Origin: an uncultured Erysipelotrichaceae bacterium
GTDB lineage: Bacteria; Bacillota_I; Bacilli_A; Erysipelotrichales; Coprobacillaceae
Assembly: GCA_900550005.1 (NCBI GenBank)
Contig: URQL01000135.1
Location: forward strand, 1-5,101
Direction: 5' to 3'
DNA length: 5,101 nt
The notes under the pieces were generated by a model. The model had not been told where the DNA came from, did no database searches, and was given only the letters and a program-made list of their open reading frames with translations. Shown in pieces: positions 1-4,840 of the stretch. Every line of letters begins with the position of its first letter. Position 1 is the stretch's first letter. The position numbers and the translations under genes were made by a program.

Positions 1-1000
1 CTGTAGCTTGTCCACGACCAATACCTTTTTGTTCACGAGTGATACAAATTGATCCGCCACCGATACCGATTTTAATAAAGTCAGCACCACATTCAGCTAA
101 GAATCTAAATCCATCACGGTCTACAACGTTTCCAGCACCAACTTTTACGCTGTCACCATAATGTTCTCTGATCCAATCAATTGTTAATTTTTGCCATTCA
201 CTAAATCCTTCAGAAGAATCGATACATAATACATCTGCACCAGCTTCAACTAAAGCAGGAACACGCTTAGCATAGTCACGTGTGTTGATACCAGCTCCAA
301 CGATATAACGTTTTTTGCTGTCTAATAATTCGTTTGGATTGTCTTTTTTAGATTCATAATCTTTTCTGAAAACAAAATATTTTAATTGTTGTTTTTCGTT
401 GATAATAGGTAATGCATTTAATTTGTTATCCCAAATGATATCATTTGCTTCTTTTAGTGTAACACCTTCTTTAGCATAGACAAGTTTATCAAAAGGTGTC
501 ATGAATTCTTTAACTTTTGCACTTAAAGGTGTTCTTGAGATACGATAATCTCTACCTGTTACAATACCAAGTAATTTACCTTCTGCTGTTCCGCCATCTG
601 TAACGGCCATAGTAGAATGCCCTGTCTTTTCTTTTAATGCTAAAACATCTTCTAAAGTACTTTCTGGTGATACGTTAGAATCACTTACAACAAATCCAGC
701 TTTGTAATCTTTTGCTCTTTTTACCATAGCTGCTTCATCTTGGATTGATTGAGATCCATAAATAAATGAAACGCCACCTTCTCTTGCTAAAGCAACGGCC
801 ATTGTATCGTTAGATACAGATTGCATGATTGCTGAAACAAGTGGGATGTTCATTGTAATTGCTGGTTCTTCTCCTTTTTTAAATTTAACTAAAGGTGTCT
901 TTAAAGATACGTTTTTAGTTTGACACTGACTAGAAGAGTACCCAGGTACTAATAAGTATTCGTTAAAAGTGTGTGATGGTTCACTATAAAAAAATGCCAT
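1..1000 (-). CDS. guaB: IMP dehydrogenase, N-terminal part (runs off left edge)
   Basis: Translating the minus strand from the ATG at 1000 gives 333 residues open to the window edge. The enzyme oxidises IMP to XMP with NAD+, the committed step of guanine nucleotide synthesis in the cytosol. Seen: the N-terminus MAFFYSEPSHTFNEYLLVPG, the barrel motif SAIMQSVSND near 56-65, a CBS-pair (Bateman) insertion at roughly 98-220, the NAD-site CIDSSEGFSEW at 259-269, and the catalytic loop GGGSICITREQ with the cysteine at 319. Length and wording follow the Tritrichomonas foetus/bacterial subtype of about 503 residues, including Cys319, Asp261 and Lys310 at the same numbers; roughly 170 C-terminal residues lie outside the window. 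The start is supported by AAAGGAGAT (1008-1016), about 9 nt from the ATG. The gene is divergent from the kinase-like gene at 1301. Product identity is nearly certain; the subtype assignment relies on remembered family sequence. Confidence 0.95.
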   Translation of the reverse strand, partial: MAFFYSEPSHTFNEYLLVPGYSSSQCQTKNVSLKTPLVKFKKGEEPAITMNIPLVSAIMQSVSNDTMAVALAREGGVSFIYGSQSIQDEAAMVKRAKDYKAGFVVSDSNVSPESTLEDVLALKEKTGHSTMAVTDGGTAEGKLLGIVTGRDYRISRTPLSAKVKEFMTPFDKLVYAKEGVTLKEANDIIWDNKLNALPIINEKQQLKYFVFRKDYESKKDNPNELLDSKKRYIVGAGINTRDYAKRVPALVEAGADVLCIDSSEGFSEWQKLTIDWIREHYGDSVKVGAGNVVDRDGFRFLAECGADFIKIGIGGGSICITREQKGIGRGQAT

Positions 1001-1036
1001 TTTTCTTATCTCCTTTGTTGTTATTTTGTTTAGACA

Positions 1037-1065
1037 ATTATATAAAGTAGTTGAAAATAAGTCAA
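1037..1065 (-). promoter_or_regulatory. guaB promoter
   Basis: On the minus strand TTGACT (1060-1065) and a perfect TATAAT (1037-1042) are separated by exactly 17 bp, a strong sigma-A-type promoter. Transcription would begin near 1030, giving a leader of about 30 nt that holds the ribosome binding site and little else. There is therefore no room for a purine riboswitch between this promoter and guaB. Confidence 0.82.
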
Positions 1066-1079
1066 GAGTTTGTCGAAGC

Positions 1080-1161
1080 TTTTTGAAATTTAGACTAGAA
1101 TGCTAAACTTAACATAAATTTTACATTTTAATCTTTTGAAAATAATAGCAAATTTCAAAAA
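1080..1161. repeat. Spaced 12-bp inverted repeat in the guaB/kinase intergenic region
   Basis: TTTTTGAAATTT (1080-1091) recurs as its exact reverse complement at 1150-1161, with 58 bp between. One arm lies about 14 bp upstream of the guaB -35 box; the other lies just upstream of a TATAAT on the plus strand (1169-1174). Two shorter pairs nearby are also complementary (TAGACTA 1091-1097 with TAGTCTA 1164-1170; AATGCTA 1099-1105 with TAGCATT 1182-1188), but they are not nested, so they do not extend one stem. A paired regulator site is possible, and chance in such AT-rich DNA is also possible. The rest of the 1066-1226 stretch shows no gene. Confidence 0.35.
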
Positions 1162-1174
1162 ATTAGTCTATAAT
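1146..1174 (+). promoter_or_regulatory. Possible weak upstream promoter for the kinase-like gene
   Basis: A perfect TATAAT lies at 1169-1174 on the plus strand, but the hexamer 17 bp upstream (TAGCAA, 1146-1151) is a poor -35 box. The only TTGAAA nearby (1136-1141) is 27 bp away, which is too far. If used, it would give a leader of about 120 nt for the gene at 1301. Confidence 0.25.
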
Positions 1175-1226
1175 AGTAATGTAGCATTTTTGCTTATAAG
1201 AACTCATGTGAAATAAATAACTTCTA

Positions 1227-1255
1227 TTGACACATAGTCCATGGTAGTGTATCAT
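1227..1255 (+). promoter_or_regulatory. Main promoter of the kinase-like gene
   Basis: A perfect TTGACA (1227-1232) is followed after 17 bp by TATCAT (1250-1255), which matches TATAAT at five of six positions. Transcription would start near 1262, about 38 nt before the ATG at 1301 and upstream of the GGAGG at 1290. This shows that the ATG at 1241, although in frame, lies inside the promoter and cannot be the start from this transcript. Confidence 0.7.
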
Positions 1256-1289
1256 ATTGAGATAGAAAAAAAGGATTTATATAATAGAC

Positions 1290-1294
1290 GGAGG
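1290..1294 (+). promoter_or_regulatory. Ribosome binding site deciding the start at 1301
   Basis: GGAGG lies 6 nt before the ATG at 1301. The alternative in-frame ATG at 1241 has no comparable site in front of it. Confidence 0.85.
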
Positions 1295-1300
1295 TTTTTT

Positions 1301-1903
1301 ATGGAAGATATAAAAAAATTAATATTGGTTACTTCACCACCTGCTTGCGGTAAAACATTTGTTTCTAAACAATTATCAAAAGCACTTAAAAACATTGTAT
1401 ATTTAGATAAAGATACATTGATTCCTTTATCACATCAAATTTTTAGAGTAGCTCATGAAGAAGAAAATCGTAGTTCAGACTTCTTTGAAGAATGGATTCG
1501 TAATCCAGAATATGAAGTTATTGAAGATTTAGCTTTAGAAGCTTTAGATTATGCTAATATTGTATTAATTAATGCACCATTTACACGTGAAATCCGTGAT
1601 CAAAAATGGATGGATGAAATGATGGCTAAATTAGAAAAGAAAAACGCTAAATTATGCATTATTTGGGTTGATACAGATGTAGAAGTATGTCGTCAACGTA
1701 TGATTGCTCGTAATTCAGAACGTGATACATGGAAATTAGCTCACTGGGATGAATATGTTGCAGGACGTGATTATTCTGTTCCTGAATTATTTAAAGATCC
1801 AAATTGTAATGGAGAACTTATTGTTTTCCATAACTCATCAGATGAAGAATACCAAACTTCATTAAAAGAAGTATCTGCTTATTTATTAGGAAAACAAAAA
1901 TAG
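1301..1903 (+). CDS. P-loop kinase-like ATPase (AAA_33/zeta-toxin-like fold), substrate unknown
   Basis: The 200-residue protein looks like a small P-loop phosphotransferase, presumably cytosolic. Seen: a beta strand KKLILVTS leading into the Walker A loop SPPACGKTF (residues 12-20), in which the usual first glycine of GxxxxGK[ST] is serine; LDKD at 35-38, placed like the substrate/Mg acidic pair of shikimate- or gluconate-kinase relatives; the hydrophobic strand ANIVLINAPF (85-94), a Walker-B-like position without the usual acidic ending; a late strand LCIIWVDTD (118-126); and an arginine-rich lid RQRMIARNSERD (131-142). No membrane segment is present. The start at 1301 is chosen from GGAGG at 1290-1294 and the promoter at 1227-1255; an in-frame ATG 60 bp upstream lies within that promoter. 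The gene is followed by its own terminator and, 45 bp on, by a nitroreductase. Nucleotide-, sugar- or antibiotic-modifying kinase roles all remain open. Confidence 0.8.
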   Translation: MEDIKKLILVTSPPACGKTFVSKQLSKALKNIVYLDKDTLIPLSHQIFRVAHEEENRSSDFFEEWIRNPEYEVIEDLALEALDYANIVLINAPFTREIRDQKWMDEMMAKLEKKNAKLCIIWVDTDVEVCRQRMIARNSERDTWKLAHWDEYVAGRDYSVPELFKDPNCNGELIVFHNSSDEEYQTSLKEVSAYLLGKQK

Positions 1904-1928
1904 AACTCAACGTCAGTTGAGTTTTTTT
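1904..1928 (+). terminator. Intrinsic terminator after the kinase-like gene
   Basis: AACTCAAC (1904-1911), the loop GTCA, and GTTGAGTT (1916-1923) form a perfect 8-bp stem merging into a run of seven T (1922-1928). The hairpin begins immediately after the stop codon and ends 20 bp before the nitroreductase ATG. Confidence 0.85.
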
Positions 1929-1948
1929 ATAAAAAAGGAGATATAAAT

Positions 1949-2479
1949 ATGGAACTAACTAAATGTATGGAAGAAAGAAGAAGTATTCGTCGCTACAAGA
2001 AACAACCAGTTGATAGAGATTTGATTAAACAATTAATTGAAGCAGCTATTTTAGCCCCTTCATGGAAAAATTCACAAGTTTCACGCTACTACGCAGTAGA
2101 TGGAGATCAAAAAGATCAGTTCATGGCTTGTTTACCTGAATTTAATCAAAATAATTCTAAAGATGCTTCAACCATTATTGTTTCTACAGTTGTAAATGGT
2201 CGTAGTGGCTTTGAAAAAGATGGAAGTTATACCACTCATTTAAAAGATGGATTCCAATATTTTGATAATGGATTGCAAGTTCAAAATCTTTGTTTAAAAG
2301 CTTATGAATTAGGTCTTGGAACACTTATTATGGGGATTTATGATGAACAAAAAATCCGTGAATTTTTATCTATTCCAGACGGTGAAGTTGTGGTGGCCGT
2401 GATTGCAGTAGGTTATCCTGACATTGAACCAGCAATGCCTAAAAGAAAAAATGTTGAAGATATCTTGATTTTTAAATAA
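1949..2479 (+). CDS. Nitroreductase-family FMN oxidoreductase
   Basis: The 176-residue protein belongs to the FMN-dependent nitroreductase family, cytosolic enzymes that are usually homodimers and use NAD(P)H to reduce nitro compounds, quinones or flavins; the real substrate cannot be read from sequence. Seen: the FMN phosphate-binding motif RRSIRRY (10-16), PSWKNSQ (37-43) in the position of the usual PSxxNxQ, the GLGT loop (122-125) with hydrophobic follow-on LIMGIY, the strand AVGYP (153-157), and the terminal PKRKNVEDIL (164-173), typical of the family's closing arm. Length is normal for the short subgroup. AAGGAG (1935-1940) is 8 nt before the ATG. Only 45 bp separate it from the upstream gene and most of that is terminator, so it has no evident promoter of its own there; it may depend on read-through or on a promoter inside the preceding gene. 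Confidence 0.88.
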   Translation: MELTKCMEERRSIRRYKKQPVDRDLIKQLIEAAILAPSWKNSQVSRYYAVDGDQKDQFMACLPEFNQNNSKDASTIIVSTVVNGRSGFEKDGSYTTHLKDGFQYFDNGLQVQNLCLKAYELGLGTLIMGIYDEQKIREFLSIPDGEVVVAVIAVGYPDIEPAMPKRKNVEDILIFK

Positions 2480-2502
2480 AAGCACAGTTAAGTGCTTTTT
2501 TT
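2478..2502. terminator. Shared bidirectional terminator between convergent genes
   Basis: AAAAGCAC (2478-2485) and GTGCTTTT (2492-2499) pair around the six-base loop AGTTAA. The T run continues to 2502 on the plus strand, and on the minus strand the stem is followed by TTTTATTT. It begins at the last bases of the nitroreductase stop codon. The right arm encodes the last residues of the DUF421 protein, whose stop codon (2488-2490) sits in the loop. Confidence 0.82.
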
Positions 2503-3159
2503 GTATACTGTTAGTGTTGAATTATCACTTAGTGAGGCTAAAAAGACATCTTTAAGTTGTACTCCTTGAACAGTTAATTGTCTATTTAACCAATCTTCAT
2601 TTTTGTTAGCTGATTTTAAATTGGAAAAGTTGATTTGACCATCTAAAATGAGATGATAAACCGACTTTGCAGGGTCAACTTTAATTGAAAGATCTTGCGG
2701 TGTTGCTGGACGTAACGCGGCTAATGGGAGGATACTTAATTTTCCGTTGGGTTCTAAAATGACTGTATCGATCTCTTTTAAATCAAAGTAGCCAAGTTGA
2801 CGACATTCACTTAAAAATTCAAGAAGATCTAATTTTGATTTTTTAAGATTTAAAAAATTAAACTGTTGATCATGAAATAACAACAAAGGTTTTCCTTCTA
2901 AAAAATAACGAAATGAAGTGCTTTTTTGTGTTACGACAGAAAGTAAATACGTAATTAAACCATATGTGATAAGACCTGTTAAAGGAATTAGAATTTCATT
3001 TGTAGGCATGATGGCCATTTCTGCACAAATGGAACCAATGGTTATACCAATGATATAATCATACAAACTAAGCTGTGCTATTTGACGATAACCAAGCCAT
3101 TTTGTAATTAAAAGTAAAACAAATAAAGAAAGAATGCTATTTAAAAATGCTTCAATCAT
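2488..3159 (-). CDS. DUF421 / YetF-type membrane protein
   Basis: This 223-residue protein is close to the usual length of the Bacillus YetF/YkjA-type family (about 220-230 residues), whose biochemical role is not settled. Seen: hydrophobic segments at about 4-19, 34-50 and 56-76, indicating three N-terminal membrane spans; the family signature GYRQIAQLSLYDYIIGITIGS (roughly 23-43); then a soluble region with FLEGKPLLLF (86-95), a helix LLEFLSECRQLGYFDLKEI (112-130) and ILEPNGKLSIL (134-144); and a C-terminal module (from about 165) with WLNRQLTVQGV and KDVFLASL. The soluble half probably faces the cytoplasm. The start at 3159 is preceded by GGTGAT (complementary to the 16S tail; forward 3163-3168), rather close to the ATG at 3 nt. 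It converges on the nitroreductase and diverges from the XRE regulator across a palindrome, so it could be that regulator's target. Confidence 0.88.
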   Translation of the reverse strand: MIEAFLNSILSLFVLLLITKWLGYRQIAQLSLYDYIIGITIGSICAEMAIMPTNEILIPLTGLITYGLITYLLSVVTQKSTSFRYFLEGKPLLLFHDQQFNFLNLKKSKLDLLEFLSECRQLGYFDLKEIDTVILEPNGKLSILPLAALRPATPQDLSIKVDPAKSVYHLILDGQINFSNLKSANKNEDWLNRQLTVQGVQLKDVFLASLSDNSTLTVYKKST

Positions 3160-3187
3160 AGAATCACCACACTTAGTTTGGTTTTGA

Positions 3188-3216
3188 TTTATAAAAAATA
3201 TACAACATACTGTTAT
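3188..3216 (-). promoter_or_regulatory. Candidate promoter of the DUF421 gene
   Basis: On the minus strand ATAACA (3211-3216, four of six matches to TTGACA) and TATAAA (3188-3193, five of six to TATAAT) are 17 bp apart, giving a start near 3181 and a short leader. Most of the spacer and half of the -35 box lie within one arm of the 3199-3235 palindrome. Confidence 0.42.
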
Positions 3217-3235
3217 TTTGACAGTATGTTGTATA
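3199..3235. repeat. Perfect 15-bp inverted repeat: operator or minus-strand terminator
   Basis: TATACAACATACTGT (3199-3213) is repeated as its exact complement ACAGTATGTTGTATA (3221-3235) around a 7-nt centre. On the minus strand the stem is directly followed by six T (forward 3193-3198), the shape of an intrinsic terminator for transcripts coming from the mutY side. Alternatively it overlaps the candidate DUF421 promoter and contains a TTGACA on the plus strand (3218-3223), so it may be an operator for the adjacent XRE regulator. On the plus strand no T run follows, so it is not a terminator in that direction. Confidence 0.8.
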
Positions 3236-3281
3236 CGCTAGTTATCTACATTTAATTCACTTTTATTATAAAATGATAAAA

Positions 3282-3289
3282 AGAGGTGA
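3282..3289 (+). promoter_or_regulatory. Ribosome binding site deciding the XRE gene start
   Basis: AGAGGTGA matches the 16S tail and lies 5 nt before the ATG at 3295. The GTG at 3286, also in frame, is part of this site and so is not the start. No convincing promoter is placed: a TTGACA at 3218-3223 lacks a good -10 at normal spacing, and TATTAT (3264-3269) has only a poor -35. Confidence 0.8.
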
Positions 3290-3294
3290 GACGA

Positions 3295-3720
3295 ATGGAA
3301 GAACTTGCTTACAATTTGTCAGAGTATGTCAGAAAGGTGAGAAAAGAAAAAGGACTTAAAGTAAAAGATGTTTGTGATCGATGTGCTTTAAGTCGTTCCT
3401 ATATAAACATGATTGAAGCGGGATTGAATCCTAAAACAAAGAAACCAATTGTACCATCCTTAGAAACGATTGTAGAGTTAAGCAAAGGATTGGATGTACC
3501 TTGTTTAGAATTACTTACAAGTATTGGTTTTATCAATCAACTAGAAGATGAACAGCTTCTTTCTTATCGACAATTTATCGAAGAAGTTTTAGTTTATAAA
3601 TATTCCATGTTGAATATGGATTTTAAGGCATTGCCTTTTGAAACAAAACAAAGAATTATTGATGAAATCGATGATTTTATTGGCTTTCAAGCTTACAAAA
3701 CGCTTCATAAAGATCAATAA
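3295..3720 (+). CDS. XRE-family HTH transcriptional regulator
   Basis: The 141-residue protein has an N-terminal Cro/C1-type helix-turn-helix domain and presumably binds DNA as a dimer. Seen: the helix-1 region YVRKVRKEKGLK (11-22), helix 2 VKDVCDRCA (23-31), the turn and recognition helix LSRSYINMIEAG (32-43), then an extended loop LNPKTKKPIVPS (44-55) where most family members have only a few residues, and LETIVELSKGLDVPCLELL (56-74). The C-terminal half (about 80-141) is helical and acidic, with no recognised sensor domain; it may serve oligomerisation. The start is fixed by AGAGGTGA at 3282-3289. Its last 44 bp overlap convergent mutY, and its terminator lies within mutY. It is divergent from the DUF421 gene across a palindrome that could be its own operator. 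The target and signal are unknown. Confidence 0.88.
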   Translation: MEELAYNLSEYVRKVRKEKGLKVKDVCDRCALSRSYINMIEAGLNPKTKKPIVPSLETIVELSKGLDVPCLELLTSIGFINQLEDEQLLSYRQFIEEVLVYKYSMLNMDFKALPFETKQRIIDEIDDFIGFQAYKTLHKDQ

Positions 3721-4714
3721 CTTTACGATGAGCAGTTGAAATCGGTAGTAAATCGATTTCTTTTTTTGTGTACAAATGATCGATTTCTTGGTCAAGTTCA
3801 AAATGATAGACATGCATTAACCAAGTTTGGTGAGAAAAGACATGTTTAACTTTACCTAAATAATCATTTAATTTTAATGAAACTTGATGATCTTTTAAAA
3901 ACTGTTCTTGAAAGTAAAAAGGGGTGTCTACTTGATATTGAATACAATGATAAAGTGAAGCTAATAGATTAGTTTGGTCATTTTTGATTAAAAGTAACTT
4001 ATCTTGATAAGTAATGATTCCGGTTATAAAAGTTAAAGTTTGTTTGTTTATTTTTTTTATATTAATAGGTAGGACTTTTTCATAATGATTTAAAAAACTT
4101 TTACAAAAAGAACGTAAAGGGCAAACGATACATTTGGGATTTTTAGGTCTACAAATTGTTGCTCCTAAATCCATGAAGGCTTGATTAATACTACCAGCAG
4201 GGTAATTTTCAACAAATCGTTGTCCTAATTTTTGTATATGATCTTGTGTCTTTGTTAATGCAATGTTTTCTTCGATTTGGTAAAGACGGCTGATGATTCT
4301 TAAACCATTTCCATCTAATGCAAAATAGGGTTGATTAAAAGCAATGGCTAAAACGGCATGACTTGTATAAGGACCGATTCCTTTTAGAGAAAGTAAAGCC
4401 TCTTTATTTGCAGGAACATGACCATCATAATTTTCAATCATTTGTTTAGTAGCTTGTTGTAAATTACGAACACGACTATAATAGCCAAGCCCTTGCCAAT
4501 AAAGATGAATTTCATCTTCATTAGCCTCTGCTAAATCTTGCAAAGTTTTAAAACGATCCATAAAGCGTAAATAATAAGGGATAACGGTATCCACTTGGGT
4601 TTGTTGTAACATGATTTCACTTACTAAAATAGCATAGGGATCGGATGTGTGACGCCAAGGGAGATCACGTTTATTTTTATTGTACCAGTCAAGTAATTGT
4701 TTTGCTTCTTTCAT
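3677..4714 (-). CDS. mutY: A/G-specific adenine DNA glycosylase
   Basis: This 345-residue enzyme removes adenine mispaired with 8-oxoguanine, preventing G:C to T:A changes, and acts on genomic DNA. Seen: WYNKNKRDLPWR (10-21); catalytic Glu33 in SEIMLQQTQV; GLGYYSRVRNL (75-85); the helix-hairpin-helix LKGIGPYTSHA (110-120), with tyrosine in the position seen in Bacillus MutY; catalytic Asp134 in LDGNGLRI; a complete iron-sulfur ligand set Cys188-x6-Cys195-x2-Cys198-x5-Cys204; and a C-terminal NUDIX-like domain from about 225 with the 8-oxoG-contacting HVFSH loop (291-295). All key residues are present, so it should be active. The ATG at 4714 is chosen because GAGG (forward 4724-4727) is 9 nt upstream and the promoter at 4751-4780 starts RNA downstream of the longer frame's first ATG at 4780. 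Its 3' end overlaps the convergent XRE gene by 44 bp, and no clear terminator follows its stop. Confidence 0.96.
   Translation of the reverse strand: MKEAKQLLDWYNKNKRDLPWRHTSDPYAILVSEIMLQQTQVDTVIPYYLRFMDRFKTLQDLAEANEDEIHLYWQGLGYYSRVRNLQQATKQMIENYDGHVPANKEALLSLKGIGPYTSHAVLAIAFNQPYFALDGNGLRIISRLYQIEENIALTKTQDHIQKLGQRFVENYPAGSINQAFMDLGATICRPKNPKCIVCPLRSFCKSFLNHYEKVLPINIKKINKQTLTFITGIITYQDKLLLIKNDQTNLLASLYHCIQYQVDTPFYFQEQFLKDHQVSLKLNDYLGKVKHVFSHQTWLMHVYHFELDQEIDHLYTKKEIDLLPISTAHRKVIDLYEAFCKLESQ
3738..3767 (+). terminator. Terminator of the XRE gene, embedded in mutY coding sequence
   Basis: GAAATCG (3738-3744) pairs with CGATTTC (3754-3760) around a 9-nt loop, followed directly by seven T (3761-3767). 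It lies 17 bp after the XRE stop codon and is read on the opposite strand as codons of the MutY C-terminal domain. Confidence 0.72.
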
Positions 4715-4750
4715 TGATTTTTTCCTCATGTTTCTTATGATTTTGCATAT

Positions 4751-4780
4751 ACTATACCATAACTTATAAGATGAATTCAA
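4751..4780 (-). promoter_or_regulatory. mutY promoter with extended -10
   Basis: On the minus strand TATAGT (4751-4756) is preceded by TGG, an extended -10 of the TGn type, with TTGAAT (4775-4780) 18 bp upstream. The start would be near 4744, about 30 nt before the ATG at 4714. Confidence 0.6.
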
Positions 4781-4840
4781 ATAAGAAATTATCCTTTTGA
4801 TTTACAAAAAATAAGTATACAATAGGAGGGGGAAAAGTAT

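Noticed and set aside
1001..1036. Guanine/purine riboswitch in the guaB leader
   Set aside because: The leader from the mapped-by-eye promoter is only about 30 nt and contains no aptamer-like structure.
1241..1300. Upstream in-frame start adding 20 residues to the kinase-like protein
   Set aside because: It lies inside the TTGACA-17-TATCAT promoter and has no ribosome binding site; GGAGG at 1290-1294 points to 1301.
3286..3294. GTG start for the XRE gene
   Set aside because: The GTG is part of the AGAGGTGA ribosome binding site for the ATG at 3295.
3604..3644. Small hairpins (TCCAT/ATGGA and AAGGC/GCCTT) as a mutY terminator
   Set aside because: The stems are only 5 bp, no proper T run follows on the minus strand, and they lie within well-conserved XRE coding sequence.
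3589..3813. 74-residue open frame on the minus strand
   Set aside because: It overlaps the 3' ends of both the XRE gene and mutY in another frame, has a low-complexity Ile/Lys-rich product, and shows no recognisable domain.
4715..4780. 22-residue N-terminal extension of MutY (ATG at 4780) or the ATG at 4729
   Set aside because: The promoter lies within this stretch, the ATG at 4729 overlaps the ribosome binding site of the 4714 start, and MutY family proteins normally begin close to the LLDWY motif.
4797..4823. Promoter for the PstA-like gene (TTGATT and TACAAT)
   Set aside because: The spacing is only 15 bp and the start would fall inside the AGGAGGGG ribosome binding site. The true promoter was not confidently located; it may overlap the mutY promoter region.
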